A stretch of DNA of 64,000 nucleotides from Adhaeretor mobilis (GTDB lineage: Bacteria; Planctomycetota; Planctomycetia; Pirellulales; Lacipirellulaceae). Position numbers and translations under genes: made by a program. This document shows positions 45,297 through 54,470 of this stretch, in pieces. Numbering within the stretch: the first letter of the stretch is position 1; the number at the start of each line of letters is the position of its first letter. The stretch lies in the NCBI RefSeq assembly GCF_007741515.1, contig NZ_CP036263.1, forward strand, positions 2,915,501 through 2,979,500. The letters run 5' to 3'. Under the pieces are notes generated by a model, which saw only the letters and a program-made list of their open reading frames with translations, made no database searches and was not told the origin of the DNA.

Positions 45297-45352
45297 GCCT
45301 GTTATTCCTAAGCCCGATTCTTCTTGATTGTGTGGGCTGGTATACTCACGGT

Positions 45353-45988
45353 ATGACCGACCTACCCGTTGAACCTCCTGCTGAGTTACCGAAGCTTGGC
45401 GATAGTGGCCGCATTCTTGAGAGTCTCGTAACGACGATTAATGATGACGGCACGACTAACCTCTCGCCCATGGGGCCGATTGTTGACCGGCAGTTCGGTG
45501 TAGGGGACGCGCGGCTGATCCATTTTCGTCCTTACAACACCTCAACGACCTTCGAGAACCTTCGCCGCACGAGGCGAGGGGTGCTCCACGTGACCGACGA
45601 TGCCGGTCTGATTGCTATGGCGGCAATTGGGAAGCTCAAGAAATTGCCGAACTTTCGCAAGGCATCCGGATTCGAGGGGATGATTCTAACCACGGCCTGT
45701 CGTTGGTTTGCATTTGAGGTCGTGGGGCTTGATGAGCGCAAAGAACTCACGAACGTCTACGCGCAAATAGTCGAAAAGGGAACGCTACGGGACCATTTCG
45801 GATTCAATCGTGCGTCGCACGCGGTACTCGAACTGGCGATCCTAGCGACGAGAATCGAGTACCTTCCCACCGAAGAGATTAGAGTCGCAGCAGAGCGACT
45901 TGCTCCTCTTGTCGAGAAAACAGGCGATAAGAAGGACGTAAAGGCATTTCAGCAACTGCAGGGATACCTTGAACAAGAGCTGCCGTGA
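45353..45988 (+). CDS. DUF447 family protein of the H4MPT C1 gene group
   Basis: From ATG 45353 (MTDLPVEPP) the protein has 211 residues; a longer frame from TTG 45293 overlaps the upstream stop. It matches the DUF447 pattern: ILESLVTTINDDGTTNLSPM near the N-terminus, RPYNTSTTFENLRRTRRGVL and TACRWFAFEVV. DUF447 has a split-barrel flavin-reductase-like fold and is found with genes for tetrahydromethanopterin-linked C1 transfer in archaea, methylotrophs and planctomycetes. Biochemical role is not known to me. Its neighbours pabA and beta-RFAP synthase support that link. Confidence 0.85.
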   Translation: MTDLPVEPPAELPKLGDSGRILESLVTTINDDGTTNLSPMGPIVDRQFGVGDARLIHFRPYNTSTTFENLRRTRRGVLHVTDDAGLIAMAAIGKLKKLPNFRKASGFEGMILTTACRWFAFEVVGLDERKELTNVYAQIVEKGTLRDHFGFNRASHAVLELAILATRIEYLPTEEIRVAAERLAPLVEKTGDKKDVKAFQQLQGYLEQELP

Positions 45989-46042
45989 GTATGCGGCTTC
46001 GGGCCAGGAAGCAGTAGCCTAAAGAAGCTATGGAAATAACCT

Positions 46043-46216
46043 ATGCCTGACAAACATCATGAGACTGCGAGACTGCTGAAGCGAAAATGGGTGGCAATTA
46101 TAGTTGTTTTTTTGATCGTGGCCACGCTGACAATCTTCGACCCAGGCCCAGTGAAGCTCCTAATTGCAACGTGTAGTTTCATTCTATTGTTCTCATTGTC
46201 TCGGCAAACTATGTAG
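46043..46216 (+). CDS. Small two-segment membrane protein (57 residues)
   Basis: ATG 46043 opens a 57-residue frame beginning MPDKHHETARLLKRK. Two hydrophobic segments follow: VAIIVVFLIVATLTIF and KLLIATCSFILLFSLS, separated by a short DPGPV turn. The basic N-terminus predicts it faces the cytoplasm. It fits between the DUF447 and beta-RFAP synthase genes on the same strand. No family is recognised. Confidence 0.6.
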   Translation: MPDKHHETARLLKRKWVAIIVVFLIVATLTIFDPGPVKLLIATCSFILLFSLSRQTM

Positions 46217-46257
46217 ATTTGATAGAACACCACAGTCGTCAGGCAGTACTCAGAGTA

Positions 46258-47244
46258 ATGGAAAACATGAATGAGAAATCGTCGTTGAGGAGTGTTAGAG
46301 TGCTAGCGCCCTGTCGACTGCATTTTGGACTGATGCGATTCGGAGTAAGCGGTGGACAGCAGCGAAGCTATGGTGGTTTGGGGCTGATGGTTAAGCAGCA
46401 GCGGGTCGTAATCGAAGTTGCAAGGGCCAAACAGTGGTCCACTTCCGGACCTCATGGAGAGCGAGTGATTGGTTATGCCCAGCGGGTTACGAAGAGAATC
46501 GGCGAGGGTACCAACCCGTTGCAGATCGCTGTCTCAGAAGCCCCACGCGAGCACATCGGGCTGGGAGTTGGAACTCAGTTGGCACTCTCCACGGCTGCGG
46601 GGGTGCTTCAGTTGTTCGGGCACGAGGTTCCTCCTGTTGCAGAGCTTGCCCAACTCGTAGGCCGTGGCAATCGCAGTGCAGTTGGCGCACACGGGTTTGA
46701 ACAAGGCGGGTTGATCCTGGAGAATGGGTTCACGCAACCTGACTCCCTGGGAGAACTTACCAAACGAGTTGGCGTACCGAGAGAGTGGCGGTTCGTCCTA
46801 GCAACGATTCCGACAAACAAGGCTATTCATGGCTTAGCCGAACAAACCGCGTTCGATGAAGTTCCTGCGATTCCCGAGACAACGACCGCGACTCTTTTGA
46901 GGCTAGCTATCGAGGAGATCCTTCCGGCAGCGGAGCGGAACGATTGTGAACGCTTTGGAGCAGCGCTGTACGAGTACGGCTACAGGGCAGGGGAGTGCTT
47001 CAAGAGCGTGCAAGGCGGCGCTTATGCCACTAAAGAGTTAGCAGTAGCTGTGGCTAGACTTCGCGAGCTAGGAGTGCAAGGAGTGGGGCAATCGTCTTGG
47101 GGACCAACTCTCTATGCGGTTGTTGAGAACTCAGAACTCGCCGAAGAACTATTGGCCGAGATCGGTCCGATGGCAGAATTCAAAGGTGCCGTGCTTCAAA
47201 TCATCGAACCTAATAATCGAGGCGCTTCCTTCACACGTAACTAA
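46258..47244 (+). CDS. mptG: Beta-ribofuranosylaminobenzene 5'-phosphate synthase
   Basis: A GHMP-kinase-fold protein of about 328 residues (ATG 46258 chosen; the frame opens at 46219). It condenses 4-hydroxybenzoate/4-aminobenzoate with PRPP, releasing CO2, in the first committed step of methanopterin synthesis. Key segments: LAPCRLHFGLMRFG, SYGGLGLMVKQ, GLGVGTQLALSTAAG, VGRGNRSAVGAHGFEQGGLI and QSSWGPTLYAVV. The upstream amidotransferase can supply aminobenzoate. The rest of the H4MPT genes must lie elsewhere. Confidence 0.9.
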   Translation: MENMNEKSSLRSVRVLAPCRLHFGLMRFGVSGGQQRSYGGLGLMVKQQRVVIEVARAKQWSTSGPHGERVIGYAQRVTKRIGEGTNPLQIAVSEAPREHIGLGVGTQLALSTAAGVLQLFGHEVPPVAELAQLVGRGNRSAVGAHGFEQGGLILENGFTQPDSLGELTKRVGVPREWRFVLATIPTNKAIHGLAEQTAFDEVPAIPETTTATLLRLAIEEILPAAERNDCERFGAALYEYGYRAGECFKSVQGGAYATKELAVAVARLRELGVQGVGQSSWGPTLYAVVENSELAEELLAEIGPMAEFKGAVLQIIEPNNRGASFTRN

Positions 47245-47258
47245 TTGTGGCTGGCAAT

Positions 47259-48146
47259 TCAAAGCAACCCGTAGGCGGTCAACGTTTTCTTAAGCGACCC
47301 ACGTTGATCGTCTGTTAGCTGAGTCATAGGCAAACGAAGCTCGCCCGTATCGCGACCCAGCATAGCCATGGCGGCTTTCACAGGGATGGGATTGGTCGAA
47401 AGACTGAGCATGTCGCGGCAGAGGGGGAATAGCTTTGCATGCCACTCGCGTGCGGTAGTGTAGTCGCCTTCAGTGGCTGCTTTGACAAGGGCGATCATAT
47501 CCTGCGGAATGATATTGCCCACGACCGAGACCACGCCTTCCGCTCCGACGGACATCAAGGGAAGCGTCAAGCTATCGTCGCCGCTTAGTACCGTCAGGTT
47601 CGAGGAAGCCAGTATGGCAGAGGCTTGATCGAGCGAACCGGTCGCCTCCTTGACCATCGTGATGTTTTCTAGCTCGCCGAGACGGGCGATGGTCTCAGGC
47701 TCGATGTTTTTGCCGGTGCGGCCCGGAATGTTGTAGACGCAAAGCTGAATGCCGACTTCCTCGGCTAGGCACTTATAATGTTGGTAAAAGCCTTCCTGAG
47801 TGGGCTTGTTGTAGTAGGGAGCAACTTGTAACGCGGCATCGGCACCTACGCTTTCCGCGAACTTGGTAAGCCGAAGAGCTTCAGCCGTGCTATTGGAACC
47901 TGTGCCGGGCATGACCTTGATGCGGCCTGCGGCATATTCGCACACGAAGCCGATGACCTGCTCGTGTTCTTCGTGCGTGAGCGTAGGAGACTCGCCCGTG
48001 GTGCCAACCGGGCAGAGGCAATTTGTGCCAGCCTCGACCTGGAAGTCGATTTGCTGCTTGAATAGCTCGTAGTCAACTTCGCCGTTCTTCAGGGGGGTTG
48101 TCAGCGCGACGGACAAACCGGCAAAGCTTGCTCCTTTAGTGGCCAT
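47259..48146 (-). CDS. dapA: 4-hydroxy-tetrahydrodipicolinate synthase
   Basis: A 295-residue class I aldolase-fold enzyme for lysine and diaminopimelate synthesis, joining pyruvate and aspartate semialdehyde. Motifs are [29 protein letters not shown], the catalytic Tyr in [12 protein letters not shown] and the Schiff-base Lys in MVKEATGS. Length is as expected. The sequence fits DapA better than N-acetylneuraminate lyase. It converges with mptG and lies just after pdxJ on the same strand. Confidence 0.95.
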   Translation of the reverse strand: MATKGASFAGLSVALTTPLKNGEVDYELFKQQIDFQVEAGTNCLCPVGTTGESPTLTHEEHEQVIGFVCEYAAGRIKVMPGTGSNSTAEALRLTKFAESVGADAALQVAPYYNKPTQEGFYQHYKCLAEEVGIQLCVYNIPGRTGKNIEPETIARLGELENITMVKEATGSLDQASAILASSNLTVLSGDDSLTLPLMSVGAEGVVSVVGNIIPQDMIALVKAATEGDYTTAREWHAKLFPLCRDMLSLSTNPIPVKAAMAMLGRDTGELRLPMTQLTDDQRGSLKKTLTAYGLL

Positions 48147-48236
48147 ATCATTTAAATCCTAGAATAATCAGCGGCTTTGGGTGACATCCAACAGACTGGG
48201 CATGATAAGGCGATCGCGAGCTGCACGCAATTGGCA

Positions 48237-48260
48237 GCTAAGCCGCAAGCGGCTGGTTAG
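48237..48260. repeat. Hairpin motif at the end of pdxJ, shared with the mgtE end
   Basis: GCTAA-GCCGCAAGCGGC-TGG-TTAGC can fold with GCCGC/GCGGC and GCTAA/TTAGC arms. The stop codon of pdxJ lies in the right arm. The 17-base core GCCGCTTGCGGCTTAGC is repeated in the other orientation at 49719-49735. Confidence 0.6.
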
Positions 48261-49012
48261 CGGATGAGCTGTTTCATGTCGCGGACTGCCTTCTCGAGCC
48301 CTACCATGATGGCCCGGGCGATGATGCTGTGACCGATGTTGAGCTCGCACATCGAATCGATTGCAGCCACGGGCTGGACATTGCGATAGGTGAGCCCATG
48401 ACCTGCGTGCAGAGTAAGCCCGGCATCGACAATCTGTTTGCCGGCTGTTCGAAGGGTCTCTAATTCCGCCTCTCCAGCAAAGGTGGCTGTCGCCTCTGCA
48501 TAGGCACCTGTATGGAGTTCAACGGCATCTGCCCCAAGTTCTTTCGCGGCGTCGATCTGAGCTGGGTCGGGGTCGAGAAACAGGCTGACGACGATACCCG
48601 CATCTTTGAGTCGCTTGATGGATTCTGCCACGCGGTCCTTCTGGCCAACGACTTCCAGCCCTCCCTCAGTGGTGACTTCCTCCCGTCGCTCGGGTACTAG
48701 CGTCGCTTGGTAAGGCCGGGACTGACAGGCGATTTCGAGGACTTCCATGTCGCAGGCGAGTTCGAGGTTGAGCTTCACGGCTACGGTCTGTCGCAGGAGG
48801 TGTAGGTCGCGTTCTTGGATATGCCGACGATCTTCTCGCAAGTGCAAGGTGATGCCGTCGGCACCGCCCAGTTCTGCCAGCGACGCGGCCCAAATAGGAT
48901 CGGGTTCGTTGGTTTTGCGAGCTTCGCGTACGGTGGCTACGTGATCGATATTGACACCGAGAGAGGGCATGACTGGTTCGTGTGGTGGTTTGAGTGAACG
49001 TACGGTTTCCAA
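48257..49012 (-). CDS. pdxJ: Pyridoxine 5'-phosphate synthase
   Basis: A 251-residue TIM-barrel enzyme that makes pyridoxine 5'-phosphate from deoxyxylulose-5-phosphate and aminoacetone-phosphate. Motifs: [16 protein letters not shown] (with the catalytic His), [27 protein letters not shown] and [12 protein letters not shown]. The first codon at 49012 adds about 15 residues; ATG 48970 (MPSLGVNID) is also possible. It precedes dapA on the same strand with about 110 bases between. Confidence 0.95.
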   Translation of the reverse strand: METVRSLKPPHEPVMPSLGVNIDHVATVREARKTNEPDPIWAASLAELGGADGITLHLREDRRHIQERDLHLLRQTVAVKLNLELACDMEVLEIACQSRPYQATLVPERREEVTTEGGLEVVGQKDRVAESIKRLKDAGIVVSLFLDPDPAQIDAAKELGADAVELHTGAYAEATATFAGEAELETLRTAGKQIVDAGLTLHAGHGLTYRNVQPVAAIDSMCELNIGHSIIARAIMVGLEKAVRDMKQLIR

Positions 49013-49378
49013 CCAGACACTCAGCCTACTAAGAATGTTCGCGAGGGCATAGGTGGTCCCTTAGCAACATAGGGATTGGCAGGTGTTGTGGGAAATCAAC
49101 AACTTACGGGCGTAGAGAATCCCCTGCTGATACAGCCGTCAAGATCGGCAGGAAAATCATTTCTCTAAATGGGTTAAGGATCCAGCTTGCGCACCACCGT
49201 GGGCTAGAATTCAGGAGTAAGGCGTGTTTCATCCCAGTCACTTCCCAGACACGCTAGTTCCTTATCTACATAGGCACCGCAAGATAGGCACCGCAAGTCA
49301 GCCCACGGAGGTTGATGACCGGTGTCACCTTTTCAAAACATTTCTATTCTGAAGACACATTTGAGGGAAGAACTGACC
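49013..49378. repeat. Gap with a 14-base tandem direct repeat
   Basis: No gene is supported. ATAGGCACCGCAAG occurs twice in a row at 49270-49297, about 80 bases before ATG 49379. Only two units are present, so it is a local duplication and not a larger array. Divergent promoters of pdxJ and the small gene at 49379 should lie here. Confidence 0.5.
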
Positions 49379-49714
49379 ATGGATTGCCAAACATTAGCTC
49401 GCCGCATACAAGACCTTCAACCGGAAGCCACACCACAAGATGTGGCTCGGCTCTGTTTGCTGCTCAGCAATAGCCGTACAGACTTGGGAGTCCTGGATGC
49501 TCCCGAGTCTCTCACCGACGCATGGAACGAAACGGGCCTAAAATTGCAGGCGTCAACCGACCAACATGCGGCGATGACTCAAGAGTTGGAAGACCTTGCC
49601 AATTCCGATCCGGAGCAATTTTCCCAAGATCAAATTTGGGTACTTATTCGCGCGATCAAAGTGCAGAGCCAAGTCCTGCAAATGTACATTGGTCAGCAAG
49701 CTTTGGACGTTTAA
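49379..49714 (+). CDS. Small protein of unknown function
   Basis: From ATG 49379 the protein has 111 residues (MDCQTLARRIQDLQPEAT...). GAGGGAAG lies about eight bases upstream, and this favours it over the earlier frame start at 49322. The sequence is acidic and helical, with many Gln and Leu residues (MTQELEDLANSDPEQFSQDQ), no signal and no membrane segment. I do not recognise a family. It converges with mgtE; a shared hairpin separates the two stops. Confidence 0.7.
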   Translation: MDCQTLARRIQDLQPEATPQDVARLCLLLSNSRTDLGVLDAPESLTDAWNETGLKLQASTDQHAAMTQELEDLANSDPEQFSQDQIWVLIRAIKVQSQVLQMYIGQQALDV

Positions 49715-49718
49715 GTTT

Positions 49719-49735
49719 GCCGCTTGCGGCTTAGC
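49719..49735. terminator. Hairpin between convergent genes, likely bidirectional terminator
   Basis: GCCGCTTGCGGC (49719-49730) is a 5-base-arm hairpin located five bases after one stop codon and touching the mgtE stop. The longer 17-base core, GCCGCTTGCGGCTTAGC, is identical to the reverse of the element at the pdxJ end. A terminator role is inferred from position. Confidence 0.5.
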
Positions 49736-51185
49736 CAGCACCGACACCGCCCCCGAGTTCCTCCAGCATGAATATCGCCACGCTCATGTAGATGACGATT
49801 CCGGCGATATCGATGATTCCCGTGAGAAAGGGACTGCTCATCAGCGCTTCATCGAGTCCGAGCCGTCGGAAGAGCAACGGTAGCAGTGAACCGACAATCG
49901 TGCCACAGATGACGACCGAAAGCAGCGTGATCGGCACCACGAGTGCTTGTTGCGTCGTCAGCTCTGACTGGACGATGCGTACTACAAAGAAGCCCAGCAT
50001 CGCCAGGAAGCTTCCTAGGCAGAGGCCGGTGATAATCTCACGGCGGACGACTTTGAGCCAATCGCCGGGCACGAGGTCTTTGTTGGTGAGGCCACGTATG
50101 ACGAGCGTCGTCGACTGCGTACCGCTGTTGCCGCCGCTGGAAATCACCAGAGGTATGAACAGCACCAGCCAAGTGACTTTAGCGAGCGTGTCCTCATAGC
50201 CCTTCAGGGCTGCGGCGGTAAGCATCGCGGCCACGAACAACACGGTCAGCCACACGCCCCGCTTCCAGGCGAGCGTGTACCACGGAGTTTCCATGTACGT
50301 TTCGTCAAGCGGTTCGACGGCACCTGCGAGATAGGCGTCTTCTTCCGCTTCTTCGCGGAGCACGTCAATCACGTCGTCGTGCGTGATAATGCCGACCAGA
50401 TGCTGTTCGCTATCCACGACGGGGATGGCGAGAAAGTCGTACTCGGCAACCTTTGAGGCCACGGTCTCTTGATCGTCCGTGTCAGTAACCGTAAGCAGAT
50501 CACGCTCCATCAGATCGCTGATCAATTTGTTTGGGCGGCCCAGGTTGGTGACCAACTGCCGCGCCGAAACCAAGCCTCGCAGATGGTTCTCCTCGTCAAC
50601 AATATAGATGTAGTAAATTGTTTCGTGATCTGCGGATTGACGAGCAACTTCCTCCAGTGCTTCACGCACTGTCAGAGTTTCTGGCAATCGCGCCATATCG
50701 CTTGTCATTACAGCACCAGCAGTGCCTTCAGGATGCTGGCTGAGACGCTGGATATCGCGGCGTTCTTCCGTGGGGAGCAGCGGCAGGATGCTATCTACCG
50801 AGACATCCTCTACCTCCTTGAGCAGGTCCACACGGTCGTCGTGCGGCATATTTGCGATCAGGTCGCTGGCTTCCTGGGGGTCGGCCGATTCAAGAATATC
50901 AACTTGTTGCTGCTCAGGTAGATAGGTGAACACATCCACTCGTGTGGTGGCATCCGTTGCCAGCAGTACCTGCCAGGCTTCGGCAGAGCTTAGCCCCTCC
51001 ATGAATTCAGCGGTTCGCGCAGCGTGCAACGCGGTGCAGAACTCGTTTAAGCCCTGCTCGTCGTCTGAGGCGAGCATCTCGCGAATTTCAGGGAGATAGA
51101 GCGTATTAATCATTGCGTATGGAAGTTGACTTCTTACCGACTGACGTGGGGTGACTATTCCCTCAGTGAGCCTAGTAGTTGACAT
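49731..51185 (-). CDS. mgtE: Magnesium transporter MgtE
   Basis: A 484-residue protein in the normal domain order. An MgtE N domain covers about residues 35-155 (VFTYLPEQQQVDILESADPQ), two CBS domains about 155-290 (MTSDMARLPETLTVREALEE; MERDLLTVTDTDDQETVASK), and five membrane helices about 305-484 with the pore motif ISSGGNSGTQSTTLVIRGL. The CBS/N domains close the pore when cytosolic Mg2+ is high. The start at 51185 is likely but ATG 51110 (MINTLYLPE) would also give a full protein. Confidence 0.95.
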   Translation of the reverse strand: MSTTRLTEGIVTPRQSVRSQLPYAMINTLYLPEIREMLASDDEQGLNEFCTALHAARTAEFMEGLSSAEAWQVLLATDATTRVDVFTYLPEQQQVDILESADPQEASDLIANMPHDDRVDLLKEVEDVSVDSILPLLPTEERRDIQRLSQHPEGTAGAVMTSDMARLPETLTVREALEEVARQSADHETIYYIYIVDEENHLRGLVSARQLVTNLGRPNKLISDLMERDLLTVTDTDDQETVASKVAEYDFLAIPVVDSEQHLVGIITHDDVIDVLREEAEEDAYLAGAVEPLDETYMETPWYTLAWKRGVWLTVLFVAAMLTAAALKGYEDTLAKVTWLVLFIPLVISSGGNSGTQSTTLVIRGLTNKDLVPGDWLKVVRREIITGLCLGSFLAMLGFFVVRIVQSELTTQQALVVPITLLSVVICGTIVGSLLPLLFRRLGLDEALMSSPFLTGIIDIAGIVIYMSVAIFMLEELGGGVGAG

Positions 51186-51414
51186 ATTCTTGCCAGCAAA
51201 CTAGCCTACCTTTAGGCCCTTAGGGAAGGGAGTTAACGGGAAGGGAGTTCGGCGGCATCGCACGCCAGCACTGTCCCGTATCGCGTTTTCCCTGCTGGCC
51301 TTGACCTACTGATCTGCACACCCCTTGATTTGCGAAGGCTCTGCCGCGGCAGCGACCCCATGTGTTTTCACCTGGGAACATTCTGCCCCAGCATGGCTTC
51401 CGCTCCCAACAACC

Positions 51415-52203
51415 ATGAGCACTCGCTCTACGCCTGAGCTTGAAGAAGCTGTTTCTACCAGTCCCTCGCCATCTACGGAGGACTGTTCTCGTCGAGCCGA
51501 TCTGGACGGCTGCCAGGCTGCCCTAGGCTATTCTTTCAACGATCTTGATCTGCTGGAAGCAGCTCTAACGCATGCCTCCGGAGTCGTACATCGCCTTTCG
51601 TCCAACGAGCGTATGGAGTTTCTTGGCGACGCAATCTTAGGGGCAGTGGTTTGCGAGCGGCTGTTCCATCTCTATCCAGAGTACTCCGAAGGCGAGCTAA
51701 CGAAAGTCAAATCGGTTGTCGTGAGTAGAGAAACTTGTGCTTTGTTGAGCGAAGAGATGGGGTTGGACCAGTTTTTGATTCTTGGCAAAGGAATGGCGTC
51801 CGACCCGCAGATCCCCAAGTCCGTCTTGGCAGCGGTGCTTGAATCGTTGATTGCTGCGATCTATCTCGATGGTGGGGGAGAACCCGCGAAGGACTTTATT
51901 CTTCGTTGTGTTGACGACAAGATCGAAGCCACTGTGAACTCGGAGTTTGGAGGGAACTTCAAGTCGTTGCTCCAGCAGCATGCCCAACGCGAGCACGGCG
52001 TAACGCCCGTTTACGAACTTCTTGACGAGAAGGGCCCCGATCACGCCAAGTGCTTCCAGATTGCTGCTCATGTGAGTAAGCAGCAATACGTCCCGGCTTG
52101 GGGGAAAAGCAAGAAGGAGGCAGAGCAACGGGCAGCCCAGAATGCCATTTGTGACCTTCGTGGCGAGGAAGTACCTCACACGAGCGAAGCCTCGCTCGAT
52201 TAG
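51415..52203 (+). CDS. rnc: Ribonuclease III with a changed acidic active-site residue
   Basis: From ATG 51415 the protein has 262 residues; the longer frame from 51325 is unlikely. The catalytic domain has the signature SNERMEFLGDAILGA with the usual Glu and Asp. The second metal site normally reads LADxxEALIGAIYLD; here it is LAAVLESLIAAIYLDGG, so the Asp (D114 in E. coli) is Ala while the essential Glu (E117 in E. coli) is kept. The C-terminal dsRNA-binding domain covers about residues 180-250 (FKSLLQQHAQREHG ... KSKKEAEQRAAQNAI). It cuts dsRNA in rRNA maturation. Confidence 0.94.
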   Translation: MSTRSTPELEEAVSTSPSPSTEDCSRRADLDGCQAALGYSFNDLDLLEAALTHASGVVHRLSSNERMEFLGDAILGAVVCERLFHLYPEYSEGELTKVKSVVVSRETCALLSEEMGLDQFLILGKGMASDPQIPKSVLAAVLESLIAAIYLDGGGEPAKDFILRCVDDKIEATVNSEFGGNFKSLLQQHAQREHGVTPVYELLDEKGPDHAKCFQIAAHVSKQQYVPAWGKSKKEAEQRAAQNAICDLRGEEVPHTSEASLD

Positions 52204-52307
52204 CGACTGCATTACCGTTGGGAATCAGGTACCATAGTCGCTGCATTCGTTCTGTCAGGTCTGGCTCTCAGGTACTGAAGAGCCATTTCATCCAAGAGGT
52301 AGCGTTC

Positions 52308-52556
52308 ATGAATCGTAGCAACACCCGGCTGGGGCTAATACTCTTTGCCGTTTATTTAGTTCTGTACGGTGGCTTTGTGTTGCTGAACGCCTTCTCGCCC
52401 GAGACAATGGAATCCACACCGATTGCTGGGATCAACTTGGCGATACTCTCTGGATTCGGGCTCATCATCGGCGCGTTTGTGCTCGCACTGATCTATGGTG
52501 TGATGTGCGGGCCGGACGATGAAGTACCCAGCCAAGAAAGGGAGGAGCAACAGTGA
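52308..52556 (+). CDS. Small two-helix membrane protein, DUF485-like partner of the symporter
   Basis: From ATG 52308 the protein has 82 residues with two hydrophobic helices (LGLILFAVYLVLYGGFVLLN and INLAILSGFGLIIGAFVLAL). The pattern fits DUF485 proteins (YjcH type), which are coded just before acetate permease ActP. Its stop overlaps the symporter start by 4 bases (GTGA), so translation is coupled. The longer frame from 52218 is rejected. Confidence 0.85.
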   Translation: MNRSNTRLGLILFAVYLVLYGGFVLLNAFSPETMESTPIAGINLAILSGFGLIIGAFVLALIYGVMCGPDDEVPSQEREEQQ

Positions 52557-54280
52557 TCTACCACCCCTCCACCCTGGCCGTCGCTATTTTCTTAATGTTT
52601 GTCGGTGTCGTTCTCGGGCTGAGCTTTTATCTCGGGCGTAAGGCGAAATCCTCGGAAGGCTACTTTGCGGCACACGGACAGATTCCGTGGTTTGTGAATG
52701 GAGTAGCCTTTGCTGGGGACTACCTTTCCGCGGCTTCTTTCCTTGGTATCTGTGGCATGATTGCCTTCTACGGATACGACGGGTTTCTGTATTCGATTGG
52801 GTTCCTCGGCGGTTGGGTGGTCGCACTGTTTGTCGTTGCTGAGCCCATGAAGCGGCTTGGAAAGTTCACGTTTGCTGATGCGCTCAATTCGAAATTCAAT
52901 TCGAAGGGTATTCAGTTTGTCGCTGGCGTTAGCACCTTGGTGGTGAGCGTTTTCTACCTCATCCCGCAAATGGTGGGTGCGGGTGTTCTCGTGCAACCTC
53001 TATTAGGGCTGCCGCACTGGGCGGGTGTGTTGATCGTCGGCGCAGTCGTTATTTTTATAGTGGTAACCGCGGGTATGGTTTCGACGACATGGGTGCAATT
53101 TCTTAAGGGCTCGCTGCTGGTGGCATTTAGTGCTGTGCTAACCGTGATGATCTTGCAGCGGGGGTTCGAAGTGCAATCTGAGCCTCCGCAGCCTCAAACG
53201 CTAACTGAGCTTGCCGATGGTAGCGAGATCGTAAATGGGCTCCCCAAGGGCGAGGGGGAAGGTGAAGCTACCCTCGCATCAGTTGGCACCATCTCCAAGT
53301 TGCCGGATGGCAAGGCAAAGACGGGGCCGTTAGGGCCACTGGAGTTCTTTAGCACGTTGCAAGAGAGCGAAGTGGTGCTGTGGTCCAAAGAGACCGCCAC
53401 AGACACAGATGGATCGACAACAACCACCTACACCCCGAAACCTACACCTGGAAGCCAAATTCTGCGTCCTGGTGAGAATCCCAAGTTCAAAGGGATCCGA
53501 AGCGACAAGTATAGTGACAAGCTCAACTTCCTCTCGCTGATGCTGGCGCTGTTTTGCGGAACCGCATCGCTGCCACATATCCTCATCCGTTACTACACAG
53601 TGAAAGACGGGGCGGCCGCTCGTAAGAGTACCATCGTTGGCATCGGGTGCATCGGGTTTTTCTATGTGCTTACGCTTTATCTGGGGCTAGGAGCGATGAC
53701 CAGCGGTGCGATGGATGTATCGAGCAGTAATATGGCTGCCCCCCTATTAGCACGGAGCATGAGCGAATTACTATTCGCCATCATCTCGGCGATTGCATTT
53801 ACGACGGTCCTTGGCACGGTGAGTGGTTTGATTCTCGCTTCTGCGGGTGCGGTGGCTCACGATCTTTATGGTTGCCTTTCCAGTCGAGAACTCACTGGCA
53901 CCGAGCAAGTGCGCATTGCCAAGATTGCCTCAGTTGCGGTCGGCATTGTGGCGATAATCCTGGGAATGAAGTTCCAGAAGCTGAACGTTGGCTACTTAGT
54001 TGGCTGGGCATTTAGCGTGGCCGCGTCCGCAAATTTGCCTTCACTCGTGATGCTGCTCTTCTGGAAAGGTACAACCAAGCAGGGCATCATTGCTGCAGTC
54101 ACGGTTGGTATGACCAGCTCGCTCGCTTGGATATTGCTGAGCGCAGATACCTATTCGGCTGTTTACGGTTGGGACGGCAAGGATGCACTCACGCCTTTCA
54201 GTCAGCCTGGCATCGTGACGATTCCCTTGGGCTTCTTGACGTTAGTTGTCGTTTCGCTACTGACGAAGAAACGGGCCTAA
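52553..54280 (+). CDS. Sodium:solute symporter, ActP (acetate) type
   Basis: A 575-residue SSS transporter starting at GTG 52553. The core includes FVNGVAFAGDYLSAASFLGI near residue 45, GGWVVALFVVAEPMKRLGKF, VSTTWVQFLKGSLLVAFSA and CGTASLPHILIRYYTVKD near 340. About 100 residues (205-305) form a polar loop rich in Ser, Thr and Pro, present in ActP-like proteins and probably periplasmic. With the DUF485-like partner this fits uptake of acetate or a similar short acid. Confidence 0.92.
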   Translation: MIYHPSTLAVAIFLMFVGVVLGLSFYLGRKAKSSEGYFAAHGQIPWFVNGVAFAGDYLSAASFLGICGMIAFYGYDGFLYSIGFLGGWVVALFVVAEPMKRLGKFTFADALNSKFNSKGIQFVAGVSTLVVSVFYLIPQMVGAGVLVQPLLGLPHWAGVLIVGAVVIFIVVTAGMVSTTWVQFLKGSLLVAFSAVLTVMILQRGFEVQSEPPQPQTLTELADGSEIVNGLPKGEGEGEATLASVGTISKLPDGKAKTGPLGPLEFFSTLQESEVVLWSKETATDTDGSTTTTYTPKPTPGSQILRPGENPKFKGIRSDKYSDKLNFLSLMLALFCGTASLPHILIRYYTVKDGAAARKSTIVGIGCIGFFYVLTLYLGLGAMTSGAMDVSSSNMAAPLLARSMSELLFAIISAIAFTTVLGTVSGLILASAGAVAHDLYGCLSSRELTGTEQVRIAKIASVAVGIVAIILGMKFQKLNVGYLVGWAFSVAASANLPSLVMLLFWKGTTKQGIIAAVTVGMTSSLAWILLSADTYSAVYGWDGKDALTPFSQPGIVTIPLGFLTLVVVSLLTKKRA

Positions 54281-54470
54281 CGTGAGAGGGCTCGAACTAC
54301 CCGGCGGCTTACGTCCGTCGCCAAGCGTTGGATGGCCGCAGCCCGCTGAACTCTCATGCCACATCAATTACATAGAGGGGAGCACGCCAACCCGTTGATT
54401 CTAACTTTGCTGGATCTGAGGCTGATTCGATAGTATTTTCAACGCCGCTACTACAGGCTTTCAGGTCAGG

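Noticed and set aside
48666..48997. Several frames on both strands opposite pdxJ
   Set aside because: All are shadows of pdxJ, whose motifs are unambiguous.
49270..49297. Tandem repeat as a possible CRISPR or iteron array
   Set aside because: Only two 14-base units without spacers and no cas or replication genes nearby.
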